Below are positions 1-10,700 of a stretch of DNA of 64,000 bases, one piece after another. A model generated the notes under the pieces. It ran no database searches. It was not told where the DNA came from and saw nothing but the letters and a program-made list of their open reading frames with translations. Location of the stretch: contig CACYHE010000010.1 of the NCBI GenBank assembly GCA_902774185.1, positions 52,962 through 116,961 on the forward strand. Reading direction: 5' to 3'. The first letter of the stretch is position 1. Each line of letters begins with the position of its first letter. Source of the stretch: an uncultured Bacteroidales bacterium. Its GTDB lineage: Bacteria > Bacteroidota > Bacteroidia > Bacteroidales > Paludibacteraceae. A program made the position numbers and the translations under genes.

Positions 1-339
1 CATATCGTGCAGGGTCATGTGGATCAGAAAGCGGTGTGTATCGAAGCCAAAGAGACCGACGGCAGTTGGTATTACCGCTTCGCCTATGATTCGTCACGCG
101 AGATGATTGAACGCGGTTATTTCTGCGTAGATAAGGGTTCGGTAACCATCAACGGTGTGAGCCTGACCGTTTGTGAACCGGATATAAAGGAGGATAAGGG
201 CTATGTGTCCGTTTGTATCATCCCTTATACACACGAGAATACGAACTTCAAATATATCGAAGTGGGCACAGTGGTGAATATCGAGTTTGATATATTGGGT
301 AAGTATCTCAGCCGGTATGCGGCAATACTTAAAAGTTGA
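1..339 (+). CDS. ribE: Riboflavin synthase alpha chain, C-terminal part
   Basis: Riboflavin synthase joins two 6,7-dimethyl-8-ribityllumazine molecules to give riboflavin and a pyrimidinedione, the last step of vitamin B2 synthesis in the cytoplasm. The reading frame is open from base 1, so the N-terminal lumazine-binding repeat lies outside the window; only the second repeat and its lead-in remain. Diagnostic stretches are QGHVD at the start, KGSVTINGVSLTV in the middle, IPYTHENTNF and the closing VNIEFDILGKYLSRY. The GTG at base 7 is internal, not a start. The stop codon lies in a 7-bp tandem repeat (332-366). I am confident of the family; the length cannot be judged. Confidence 0.93.
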   Translation, partial: HIVQGHVDQKAVCIEAKETDGSWYYRFAYDSSREMIERGYFCVDKGSVTINGVSLTVCEPDIKEDKGYVSVCIIPYTHENTNFKYIEVGTVVNIEFDILGKYLSRYAAILKS

Positions 340-366
340 AAGTTGAAAGTTGAAAGTTTAAAGTTT
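332..366. repeat. 7-bp tandem repeat (aaagttg/aaagttt), five units
   Basis: Five adjacent 7-bp units: aaagttg three times, then aaagttt twice. The riboflavin synthase stop codon (337-339) is read from inside the first unit. The same unit family recurs at 28875-28916. It looks like a simple-sequence spacer at a gene border. Confidence 0.85.
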
Positions 367-379
367 TAATATTTATATT

Positions 380-964
380 ATGGACAAAATCAGTTATGCA
401 TTAGGCCTTTCTATGGGTCAAAATTTAATGGGTAGCGGTGTGGAGAAACTGAACTATCAGGATCTGGCGCTGGGTATCGAAGATGTACTCAGTCACAACC
501 AACCCAAAATCAGTTATCAAGAGGCACAGCAGGTGTTGAATACCTTCTTCCAAGAGTTGGAGGCGAAGGTTGCAGGTGCTGCTAAGGCTGACGGAGAGAA
601 ATTCTTGGCAGAGAACGCCAAACGTGAAGGCGTCAAGGTTACGGCTAGCGGTTTGCAGTACGAGATACTGGAGCCTTCGTTGGGTCAGAAACCGAAAGCA
701 ACTGACACCGTACGTGTGCATTATGAGGGAACACTGATTGACGGTACCGTCTTCGACAGCAGTTATAAACGCGGTGAGTCGATCACCTTCCCGTTGAACG
801 GTGTAATCAAAGGTTGGACCGAAGGTCTGCAGTTAATGTCGATCGGTTCGAAGTATAAATTCTTCATCCCGTACCAACTGGCTTACGGTGAGCGCGGCGC
901 AGGTGCCTCTATCCCACCCTATGCAGCATTGATCTTCACGGTAGAATTATTAGGAATTGAATAA
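380..964 (+). CDS. FKBP-type peptidyl-prolyl cis-trans isomerase, cytoplasmic
   Basis: A 194-residue FKBP isomerase of the Mip/FkpA type, which speeds cis-trans isomerisation of Xaa-Pro bonds during folding. Residues 1-80 are a helical dimerisation region of the Fkp_N type ([13 protein letters not shown] is typical). Residues about 92-194 are the FKBP domain, with [32 protein letters not shown] and [19 protein letters not shown], which include the aromatic pocket residues. There is no signal peptide, so it probably acts in the cytoplasm. The next gene encodes an almost identical FKBP domain behind a lipoprotein signal, so the pair looks like a duplication supplying inside and outside versions. 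The ATG follows an AT-rich leader without a Shine-Dalgarno sequence. Confidence 0.93.
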   Translation: MDKISYALGLSMGQNLMGSGVEKLNYQDLALGIEDVLSHNQPKISYQEAQQVLNTFFQELEAKVAGAAKADGEKFLAENAKREGVKVTASGLQYEILEPSLGQKPKATDTVRVHYEGTLIDGTVFDSSYKRGESITFPLNGVIKGWTEGLQLMSIGSKYKFFIPYQLAYGERGAGASIPPYAALIFTVELLGIE

Positions 965-993
965 CAAAAAAAATAACAAATTACAAATTACAA

Positions 994-2286
994 ATGAGAA
1001 AGATAACTATCTTTTTGTTGGCTGCAATTGCGTTGATCTCTTGCGGCAACAGTTACAAAGCACAAGACGTGAAGTTAAAGAGCGAGAATGACTCAGTGAA
1101 CTTCGCATTAGGCGTACTCAACGGTCTGCAATTACGCACGTATGTACTGCGTGGGGATACCAGCGATGAAACGATCGCTGAGTTCATCGATGCTTTGGAG
1201 AACGCTTACCTCAACAAGGAGGAAGAAGAACAACGGAGTGAGATCGCAGAACTGGGTCATAACTTAGGTGTTTCCGCAAAGATCTTTGAGAAGGACGGTC
1301 TGCGTGGAGTAGACGCATGGACGCTGAACGAGGAGGCATTTTTCCAAGGTGTCATCAATGGTCTGTATGAAGATACGACGGTAATGAGTTTGGAAGAGGC
1401 TTCTGAAGTAATGCGCAATGCTCGTACGCTTGAGAAAGACGAGAAAGCCGAAGTGGTCTATGCCAAATGTCCGAAGAAAGCAAAGACTATTACGCTTGAG
1501 AGCCGGCTTGATTCCATTAATTATGCGTTCGGTTTGACCTTCAGTACGCAGATCAGAGCGTATATCATCGCTAATGCAGAAGAGGCAGAAGAGGGCTTCG
1601 ATGAGTTTGCAGAGTATGTGAACAAAGGTTTGAAGTCTGACGTACGCAATCCGCAACTCATAGAGGCAGGTAAGAATATTGGTAAAGCCATTCGCGAGCA
1701 AGAGCCTATCGGTCTGATGGGTGTTGCAGGTGTTGAGACCAATTATGATTTGATCAAACAAGGTTTCATCAACGGTCTGTATAATCGCACGACCCAATTT
1801 GATGTGATGTCTGCAGATATGTATATCCGTAATACGTTCATGCGTATCGAAGCGGAGAATGCAGCTGCAGAAGCCGCTAAGGCGGAAGAGTTCGGAGCCA
1901 AAACCAAAGAAGAGGGCGAAGCTTTCTTGGAAGAAAATGCCAAACGTGAGGAAGTGAAGGTGACGGAAAGCGGTTTGCAGTACGAAGTACTGGAAGCCGG
2001 TAATGGTCCGAAGCCGACGGCTGAATCGTTTGTGAAGGTGCACTATGAAGGTACCCTCATCGATGGTACGGTCTTCGACAGCAGTTACCGACGCGGTGAA
2101 CCGGCTGAGTTCCCGTTGAACGGTGTAATCAAAGGTTGGACGGAAGGTTTGCAGTTAATGCCGAAGGGTGCGAAATACAAATTCTTCATCCCGTACCAAT
2201 TGGCTTACGGTGAGCGTGGCGCAGGCGCGTCCATTCCTCCGTACGCTGCTCTGATCTTCACGGTCGAACTGCTGGACTTCAAATAA
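994..2286 (+). CDS. FKBP-type peptidyl-prolyl isomerase lipoprotein with doubled N-terminal region
   Basis: A 430-residue envelope FKBP. The N-terminus ([18 protein letters not shown]) is a lipoprotein signal with lipobox cysteine C17, so it is probably anchored in the envelope as a folding factor. Residues about 30-140 and 155-290 look like two copies of the helical Fkp_N region: [15 protein letters not shown] and [15 protein letters not shown] align, and [14 protein letters not shown] aligns with [14 protein letters not shown]. Residues about 328-430 are an FKBP domain nearly identical to that of the upstream gene. Most family members have one N-terminal region, so the doubling is unusual. 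It starts 29 bp after the upstream gene and is probably cotranscribed with it. Confidence 0.92.
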   Translation: MRKITIFLLAAIALISCGNSYKAQDVKLKSENDSVNFALGVLNGLQLRTYVLRGDTSDETIAEFIDALENAYLNKEEEEQRSEIAELGHNLGVSAKIFEKDGLRGVDAWTLNEEAFFQGVINGLYEDTTVMSLEEASEVMRNARTLEKDEKAEVVYAKCPKKAKTITLESRLDSINYAFGLTFSTQIRAYIIANAEEAEEGFDEFAEYVNKGLKSDVRNPQLIEAGKNIGKAIREQEPIGLMGVAGVETNYDLIKQGFINGLYNRTTQFDVMSADMYIRNTFMRIEAENAAAEAAKAEEFGAKTKEEGEAFLEENAKREEVKVTESGLQYEVLEAGNGPKPTAESFVKVHYEGTLIDGTVFDSSYRRGEPAEFPLNGVIKGWTEGLQLMPKGAKYKFFIPYQLAYGERGAGASIPPYAALIFTVELLDFK

Positions 2287-2324
2287 ATGAATAAATCGTA
2301 AATCGTCCAATCGTAAATCATAAG

Positions 2325-3812
2325 ATGGGCGTCATCGCTAAGCAATCGATACGTGGTACGATCGTTACCTATCTGGGCATTGCCGTAGGCATTGTCACCA
2401 CGTTCTTCGTGTTAACCCGTTTCCTCACCACCGAGGAAATCGGGTTGGCACGCGTGCTTATCGATGCAGCAACCTTGTTTATAGGTCTGGCACAACTGGG
2501 CTCCAACGCCAGCATCATTCGTTTCTTCCCGTATTTCAAGGAGAAAGACAGCGATGAGGACCATGGATTCTTCTTCTGGGCGTTGGTTGTTCCGTTTGTC
2601 GGATTCTTGATTTTCGCAATTGTTTTCTGGGCTTGCCGCGTACCGTTATGTGCATGGTTCGGAGATAAATCGTCATTATTTGTTGATCACTACTATTTCG
2701 TATTGCCCTTGGCATTTTTTATGCTCTACCAAGCGATTTGCGAATCGACTTGTAACGTGCTCATGCGAATCGTAGTACCACGCGGTGTACGTGAATTATG
2801 GGTACGTGTCGGATTGTTGGCGATTTATTTACTGAAGGCGTATAATGTGATTTCCATTGACGGTTTGGTCATCGGTATCTGCGTCAACTATGCTATTGCT
2901 GCGATTATCAACCTTTGTTACTTCTTCTCGCTCAAGAAGATTAGTCTTCGTCCAGATTGGTCCTTCCTGCGCGCCAATAAGAGTCTCGTGCGTCGGTATC
3001 TTACCTATACGGGCTTTTTGATTATCTCTGCCGTCACTTCGGTATTGGCGCCTACCCTCTCTTCGTTCTTCGTAACCGCCAAGATGGGTTTGGATAGTAC
3101 CGGTATCTTTGCTATTGCTACCTATATGGCGGTGATGGTGAGTGTTCCGAACCGTTCGGTAGCAGCTATTGCTTCGCCGCAGTTGGCGCGTGCTATCAAA
3201 GAGCAGAATATAGACGAGTGTTCATTCCTTGTGCGCCAAGTGACGCGAAACATGCTGCTGGTAGGCGGACTGATTTTACTGACGATGTGGGTGAATATAG
3301 ACCTTATCTTCCACATCTTACCTAATGGCGCGACCTTTGCAACGGCAAAGTACATCGTGCTCATCCTGGGCGTAAGCCAATTGATCATGGCTACGTTCTC
3401 TATATGCCTAAACACTTTAAACTATTCGCGCTTTTATGCCTTCAGCCTCTTGCTTTCGCTGATACTGACGGTAAGTGCCTTGCTGCTCAATAACTACCTC
3501 ATTCCGATTTTCGGCATGGAAGGAGCAGCGGCAAGTAACCTACTCTCCTATGGATTGTACTACTTGTTAGGCATCGCTTTTGTGGCGTTGCTGTGCCGTA
3601 TCCGCATTGTGGATGGCAGATGGTGGATGATACTGGCGTTGCTGGTAGCGCTCTTTGCAATGAACTGGGCATGGCGCACTTACCTGCCTTCGTTCGGTCT
3701 ATGGACCGATAGTCTGCTTCGCAGCCTTGTGCTAATCGGCGGAGGAATGTTCATCGCCTATAAGGCAAAGCTCTCTCCTGAAATAAATGACCAAATATGC
3801 GCTATTTTATAA
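2325..3812 (+). CDS. Polysaccharide/oligosaccharide flippase (MOP superfamily, Wzx-like)
   Basis: A 495-residue integral membrane protein with about 12-14 hydrophobic helices along its whole length, of the multidrug/oligosaccharidyl-lipid/polysaccharide exporter superfamily. The opening QSIRGTIVTYLGIAVGIVTTF and the following TTEEIGLARVLIDAA are typical of Bacteroidota Wzx-like proteins. It probably flips lipid-linked sugar units across the inner membrane; the substrate cannot be read from sequence. Its 3' end overlaps truA by 16 bp, so the two are cotranscribed and perhaps coupled. No other glycan genes flank it; the main envelope-glycan block is 20 kb to the right. Confidence 0.85.
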   Translation: MGVIAKQSIRGTIVTYLGIAVGIVTTFFVLTRFLTTEEIGLARVLIDAATLFIGLAQLGSNASIIRFFPYFKEKDSDEDHGFFFWALVVPFVGFLIFAIVFWACRVPLCAWFGDKSSLFVDHYYFVLPLAFFMLYQAICESTCNVLMRIVVPRGVRELWVRVGLLAIYLLKAYNVISIDGLVIGICVNYAIAAIINLCYFFSLKKISLRPDWSFLRANKSLVRRYLTYTGFLIISAVTSVLAPTLSSFFVTAKMGLDSTGIFAIATYMAVMVSVPNRSVAAIASPQLARAIKEQNIDECSFLVRQVTRNMLLVGGLILLTMWVNIDLIFHILPNGATFATAKYIVLILGVSQLIMATFSICLNTLNYSRFYAFSLLLSLILTVSALLLNNYLIPIFGMEGAAASNLLSYGLYYLLGIAFVALLCRIRIVDGRWWMILALLVALFAMNWAWRTYLPSFGLWTDSLLRSLVLIGGGMFIAYKAKLSPEINDQICAIL

Positions 3813-4540
3813 CCTTCTCATATAACGGTACGGATTTCCATGGTTCGCAGATACAGCCGAACGGAAACACGGTACAGTCAGAGATGGAAACGGCTTTTGC
3901 TACCATCTTACGGCAAGCCGTGCCGTTGACCTTTGCCGGTCGTACTGACGCAGGGGTGCATGCTGATAAGATGGTTGCGCATTTTGATGTAGAGCAAACC
4001 TTGCCGACTAATTTTGACGCACGGTTGAATAATCTGTTGCCGGCATCTATTGCCGTACGTGATATCTGTCGTGTTAAAGATATTGCGCACGCGCGTTTTG
4101 ATGCTATAGCACGCACGTATCACTATCGGATTACGACTCGCAAAGATCCGTTCTTACAGGTTACACATGCACGTGTAGCAGCAGGATTGGATTTCGAGGC
4201 GATGAATAATGCGGCACAGTTGCTGCTTGGCAAACAGGACTTCGCTTCTTTCTGTCGCGTCCATACGGACGTGAAGACCACTATCTGCGATGTACGGGAA
4301 GCGAGATGGGTTCGGGTGAATGAGACCGAAGCCTATTTTGTGATTACGGCGGACCGCTTTTTGCGGAATATGGTTCGTGCGGTAGTAGGTACGCTGTTTG
4401 AGATCGGTAAAGGACGAATGACTGAGGCGCAATTAGCAGAAGTCATTGCCGCTCATAATAGATGCAAAGCAGGCCATTCTGCACCTGCAGAAGGCCTGTC
4501 TTTAGTCGATATTCAGTATCCTGATTTTCTCTTTCTTTAG
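3797..4540 (+). CDS. truA: tRNA pseudouridine(38-40) synthase
   Basis: A 247-residue TruA, which converts uridines 38-40 of the tRNA anticodon arm to pseudouridine. The catalytic aspartate is in FAGRTDAGVHADKMVAHF (about residues 45-63). Further family marks are YHYRI (about 112) and the C-terminal FLRNMVRAVVGTLFEIGKG. Length is normal. The start ATG lies inside the end of the flippase gene (16-bp overlap). The stop overlaps by a few bases, tail to tail, the stop of a small leftward ORF. Confidence 0.95.
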   Translation: MRYFITFSYNGTDFHGSQIQPNGNTVQSEMETAFATILRQAVPLTFAGRTDAGVHADKMVAHFDVEQTLPTNFDARLNNLLPASIAVRDICRVKDIAHARFDAIARTYHYRITTRKDPFLQVTHARVAAGLDFEAMNNAAQLLLGKQDFASFCRVHTDVKTTICDVREARWVRVNETEAYFVITADRFLRNMVRAVVGTLFEIGKGRMTEAQLAEVIAAHNRCKAGHSAPAEGLSLVDIQYPDFLFL

Positions 4541-4686
4541 AATACCTTATTCCCCGAACGCTGAAGAACATGACGCGCAGGAGCGTTATCACCCATAGTG
4601 TTACTTCCAGCTAATCCCCACATCAACTCTGCGGTTTTTAAGAAGGTAACTTCTGTCGTCGGTATGTAATACGTTCTTTTAAGCAT
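4537..4686 (-). CDS. Small conserved-looking protein of 49 residues behind its own promoter
   Basis: A short leftward ORF starting at ATG 4686, only about 9 bases after a good promoter (4695-4726), so the mRNA would be almost leaderless. The opening MLKRTYYIPTTEVTFLKTAE recalls, from memory, small Bacteroidales proteins that begin with a basic tyrosine-rich stretch, a Pro-Thr/Glu-Val box and a hydrophobic patch, followed by a Gly/Asp/Pro-rich tail; here the tail has GLAGSNTMGDNAPAR. It has no signal peptide or known domain. A longer reading from 4725 is excluded because it would start upstream of the promoter. Function unknown. Confidence 0.55.
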   Translation of the reverse strand: MLKRTYYIPTTEVTFLKTAELMWGLAGSNTMGDNAPARHVLQRSGNKVF

Positions 4687-4694
4687 ATCGAGCA

Positions 4695-4726
4695 CAAAGG
4701 TACTGCTTTTTTTTGAGATACGCAAA
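4695..4726 (-). promoter_or_regulatory. Bacteroidota-type promoter of the 49-residue ORF
   Basis: On the minus strand: TTTG at 4726-4723, 20 bp, then TACCTTTG at 4702-4695. The -33 box is extended (TTTGCGTATCTC). It lies immediately downstream of the stop codon of the giant Ig-like gene. Confidence 0.8.
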
Positions 4727-4732
4727 TATTTC

Positions 4733-7700
4733 TTAATATTTCACACTTTTTCCTACGATATCGTACATCTTTCCTTCCGGAGTAATGATATATAGCGTAT
4801 TATCGATGATCACTTTGCGTACTGAAGACTGATCATTAAATTCTGATTGCTCAACTCCCGTTGCTACTTGCGGAGCACGTGCCTTCACGCACAGACCATA
4901 ACCATTCGTGGTACCCTTTGTTAAGTCAAATACATACGGATTTTCCGTCAAGTTCCAAATGATATTGTCATTATACGTCAGATAGAGTTCTGCATCTTCC
5001 GGAGCCCTCTTGATGGACAAGGTATATTTTCCCGCCTTTGGAGCGAACATGCCAAGCGTGCAGTTTGCATTCCCGTTATTCAGCAACATGTCGATATCGC
5101 AGATTTGCAATCCATACGCATTCGCCCATATTTGAGCAGTCTTCGCATCAGTAGGAGTAGCAAACTTCGTCAATTCACGACCGGCTTCAAAGGTATTTAA
5201 TGCATCTTCAGAAGCTCCTACATACAGACGATCTGTTACTTGATTGCTTTCATTTGTCAACGACAATGCAAACTCAGAAATAGTTTCTACCGAGCGCTTG
5301 GGTGCACGAAGCGTATGATTAGCTCCGCTATGCGTATAGGTAATTTCCGAATTCATCTCTATCGCTTTAACAAAATACGTAGAACCAACCACATACGTAT
5401 ATTCGTCCATATATACAGGAGTATAGGAATTCGTACCATGACTATATACATGAACCTTATCTATACCGCTTGCACTCAAATCCGCATAAGCTAACGTTCC
5501 GTTACCCAAACCATTCCAACCATTATGCTCACTTTCCACATCGGTATAAGCCAATACCGCATTCATTTGGTTATTGAAAGTACCATCCTTAACCATCTTG
5601 AAGCGATATACATTATCCACATCATCAATTGTCATCGTATAGCACTGACCCGGCTGCATTACAGAGCGATATTTCTTCCAACCATAACCGCTTACTACAC
5701 GACGATTCTCCGAATAGTCCATGATAGCATAGTTCACTTCATTTTTGATAGCCTTCTCCAGATGGGTCGTATTGTCAAAACGCGTTACACCATTCAATGC
5801 ATCTACAGGGAACGGTACTGTAAAGGTATACCAACCCGGTGAGCACTCACCCGAAGGATCCAAAGCCAAGTCAAAGTAAGCGTTGCCATTAACCTTCAAG
5901 GTTGCCGGATTACTTACCTGACCGGAGTTACCCAAGTTATTGAGGTCACCCAACTTCGCCTCTAATACGAAGTCATTTACCTTCAACTCTCCAGAACCCA
6001 AGATCACTTGACCTCCGTTCTCTACATGCAAGTTACCGTAGTGTTCGCGGATATACGAATCGCTGTTTCCTATCGTCAGAACTGCGCCATCTTTTACCGT
6101 CACGGTCACACCTTCCTTGATTGTCATGGCATCTACAGTAATCTCACCGGTAACATCCACATTTGCCAAAATCACCACTTTCTCATTATTCATCGGAGTC
6201 TCGTTACCTTGCCAGTTCTCATTAAGATTCCATACCGTACTTTCACCATTGTTACCATCGAACACATAACCTGCCTCTACTGTCAATACCGCTTTTCCTG
6301 CTATTTCAATCGGCTCATAGTTAGGATCGGTCGGTGTGAAACGAATCAGCAGACCAGGATGAGTACCCTCTGTATAGTATTCCATCATATCCAACGAAGA
6401 ATCCCAAGTTACCGTTCCTGCAACAACACCCATCGTGCCATTCACAATACCTTGCGTGGTATTTGTCAATACAGCATCGCCCAATACCTGACCATAGAAC
6501 ATCGTCGCCGTGGCTGTTGCGTTGACAATAGCTGCCTTTGTAATAGTGATAGGCACTTCAATCTCTACATCGTCATACCATTCCGTATGCGTCGGGTGGA
6601 ATACCATAATTGCTTTCTCCTCCGATACAGATGGAATATAATTCTCATCCTTCCATGCAAACGTACCTTCAATCTCATAATGAGCAGGGTCGGTATAGTC
6701 ATAACCCTTACCGCTACCATTCAGTGTAAACTCACTCAACTGCGTTCCAAACACTTTGGTCTCCGTCGTGAAGTTATGAATGATGGTCGGAGCAAAACGC
6801 TGTACTTCTACATCAATCACAGCACTTACCTCTTGGTAGAAATCCGAATTGTACGGATGGAATACCACGGTACGCTGATTTGTACCAGGAAAGTCCATTA
6901 ATTCCGAACCATCAGACCAGTTAAATACACCTGTAACCGTATTTTCACCTGCTTTCACAACACCACCTTGAGGAGTTGAGTTGCTCAGGAAATGGTGAAC
7001 AAACATATCCGTTGCCGTAGGCAGGGTTTCAATGGTCGGAAGTACACGAATGAGCGTAATTGTTTTTGCTACATCCGGTGCAGCTGCATAGGTCTCATCA
7101 CCCGGTTGAACAGCCGTAATAGTCACATCACCACCTTTGAGGATATACAACTTCTTAACAGCCACCTCATTGATTACTGCATCTATCGCATAAGCTTTCG
7201 TACTATCCGAAGAGTGATACGTAATAGGCAGACCGCTCGATGCCGTTGCATCTAAGATCACTACATTCGAACAACCTTCTTCGCTCACATTTGCACGATT
7301 CCATGTGATCGTCTGCGGAGTCTTCAATATCTCAATCTCCAAAGCGTGCGATACGGTTTCATAGTAATTAGTATTGTTCGGCACAAATACTACATTGAAC
7401 GTGTGCGCCTCACGCGTTACGGTCTGAGACTCATCCTCCCATTGGAACGAACCCGCGATACCTTCCGGAGCGACACCACCGTTTAGTGTTGCACCGCCTA
7501 CCGTATTCGGCAGAATAACCTGTGCAGTCGGCCAAGTAGTCACTTCCGGTACAACACGGCTAATATGGAACGTCAGCGTCTTATCCGTTGCAGCACTCCA
7601 GTTCTCGTTTCCTGCCTGATGCGCTGTAATCTCCACATCACCGTATTTCTTAATATCCAGCGAATAAACACCCGCCTCATAAACTACCTCGGCAATATCC

Positions 7701-10700
7701 GTATTACCCGAAGTGAAGCTTACCGGCAATTCACTTGTAGCCGTTGCGCTTAACACCACATGATCGGTCGTAAAGATATCGGTTTCCTGCTCCCATGTAA
7801 TTGTCTGAGAAGGCAGAACGACTGTTGCCGATACCGGAATACGGAGACTTTGGTCATTGTTATGAACGATGATAGCATTTTCCTCTGTTCCTAATGTACT
7901 TCCCGTACAACTGATATCAATACGTACATTCTGAGCTATATCACCGCAGTCCTCACCAACTGTAGTAGTAACTACCGTAAACTGCATATTCTCCTTATTC
8001 TCCATCTCTACCTCCAACACACCACTTAGGTTCGAATAGTTGATGTAGAAACTCTGCGTCTTGGTCGAGCCCTTATCCACCTGCGAGAAATTCATCGTAT
8101 TCTCTGCCAACTCCAGATACTTAGCCAGCGGGATCTCCACATTCTTGAACGTACGAGTCATAGTGGCACCCGTCTTGGTATAGAGTTTAACAGCAGTAGC
8201 ATTACGATGCAACGGGAAACTATAGTGCTGATAGTTCGATGTGATGTTGGGGTCTCCCAAACGGGATATCTCTTGTACATCGTGGTAAGAGCCATCGTAT
8301 TCTTCTGCTACCCACATTCCCCACAATGCAGACGCATCACACTTAGCCCAGAATGTTACCGAATCCGGTTCGCCATAAATAGGTATTTCCTTTACGGCAA
8401 GGGTATGCAAAGTGTACTCATCTTTGTATTCACCTACTAACGGACGGCATTTAGCATTCGGGTTTCTCGATACCAAACTCTTCGATGCCTGAACAGCCAC
8501 ATACTCCGCGTCACCTACTTGCTTGGCAATCACCTGACCGTTACCCCAACCTGTCAACGACAGCACATTACCGCTGATGGAAGCGAATGCTTGTGCATCC
8601 CCATCCAGCTCATACGTAATAGGCAGACCTGCCGACGAAGTAGCCGTTAGAGTGATATTTACCGTCTGACCTTCTTCGCATTTTCTATTGGATAAGTTAT
8701 CCGTCCAGGTGATATATTGTACTTTCAAGGTCGTTACCTCTATATCCATGTAGTCCGTTGTCTCTGCCCATTTGGTACTACCCGCCGCAGTCGCTGTCAC
8801 ACGTGCAGTACCTGCAGATACCGGTTCCAAAGTAGTATTGTCCACTACGCGTACAATCTCCGGATGATCCGATACCAGCGTCACACTCTGACCCGTGGCT
8901 ACCATCGCTGCATTCTGGAACGAACCTTCTATCGGCATCGGCGTCAAGTCATTACGCCAGATAATAGTCTGCGGAGCAGGAGTCGTCTGACCATTCAGCG
9001 TAACATCGGCATAATTACCATCCACATCCTCGATATGTAACGTAGCGGTATGCGTGGTCTCAGAATTGGTCTCGTGTTTGTACGACACCATCAAGTTTAC
9101 CGTTCCTGAGTGATCCAACTGCGAATTAATCGTCTTACTACCCTCGTCCAGCACAAACTTATCTGCATCCGTTCCGGTAATAGTTACCGTACACGGCTTC
9201 ACGTTGTACCAATCTACCGTGATCGCACGCATGGTTGGATCGTTTCCATTATAGCCCAGACCAAAGTCCTTCGTAGCATCTCGCGGCGTAATCTCCTTAC
9301 GCTCCGTAACATGCACATTCTTAAATCGGCCACCATAGTTACCATGATACTCCAATTTGATATACTGCGTAGCCGGATCCAACTGTAGATTACTCTCGCT
9401 GCCCTCGGATGTACCACCGGTAGAATTCATTAAAGCATCTTGATACTCCTTGATCAAATTCCAATCAGAACCATTACTGCTCTGATAGAAATGCCAGCCG
9501 TATTGGGTAGCGATACCTGACGTATTTTCGAAATCAAAACTCAATTTATCTGGTACACCTACGAATTTGAGAATGATAGATTTGGCTTCCCATCCTCCAG
9601 GGCCTGCCAAAGTACTTGTACTTCCAACAACTACACCTCCACCGTTCCATGAAATACTACCGGATCCTCCGCCCTGATAATCCTCCAGGTTGCCACTCGT
9701 CAACGTCATCGGCAAACGGTTGCTCGGCTGGAAGATGGTAAACGTCTTCTGGTAGTTCACTACCGCATTGTATTTGTAGTTTTCCTCTTGATTTACCGTA
9801 AACGTCACATTGCCGGATGTTCCATATACATAAATCTTATCTTCCTCTTTGATGTATTTCGCCAGAGTCTCGTTGCTGGATTCAATGGTAAACGGTTTCT
9901 CTGTATTCAGCGACTTGAACGGATGCTCGATAATCGAGTACCATGCGTGACGATTACTCAACTCAGTCGTCAGATTCGGATTGCGTTTGCTTACCGTGAT
10001 GGTCTTGCTCTCACTGATTCCTGTCCAGTATTCGGTAGCCGGCTGCGAAAAAGTAACGGTACTCGTTCCTGCCTGCAAGGCGATCAACTTACCATCCTCA
10101 TATTTCATACTGCCTTCCAGCGAGCAGGAGAACAGAACATCCTCAGCCGTATTTACCAAACCGGTATAAGGCGCAGCCACCGTATCCTCTACATTCATCG
10201 TGGTGGTCAGACCGTCCAGCGAAAGCGCAGACACATTCTTCTTTACGGTAAACGTATAAGTGATATTTCGCGGGAACAGATAATCATTACCCGGTTGGTT
10301 TACTATTATTTCCTGTACGCCATCACCTACTACCGTTCCCTTAACTGCTGTAACAATAACACGATGGTTTGCCGGTTCATGAACATAAGACACGTATTCG
10401 TGCTCTGCCGCGGTACCAACCGTCAGGTTGGCATCGGTATTCTCGTTATACGTAATAATGGCCTGCTCGCCGATGTTCAGTGTCTTGGTACCATTCTCAT
10501 TCACATAACTATCCATCGTGAATATCGGCGAACGTTTTGCACGCACCGCATAGTTGTGCGATACCGTCTCTTCCGCTTCCTCATACAAGGCATCGGCTGT
10601 CGTCAATGCCGTAATGGTCACTTGCACAGCACTTCCTTCCGGAGCCGTTACGTTACGAGCCGTAAGCGTAGTACCGCCTACGTAAATAGCACCTTGATCA

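Noticed and set aside
1264-2043. A 259-residue minus-strand frame opposite the FKBP lipoprotein
   Set aside because: It is a shadow of the FKBP coding sequence, with no family resemblance.
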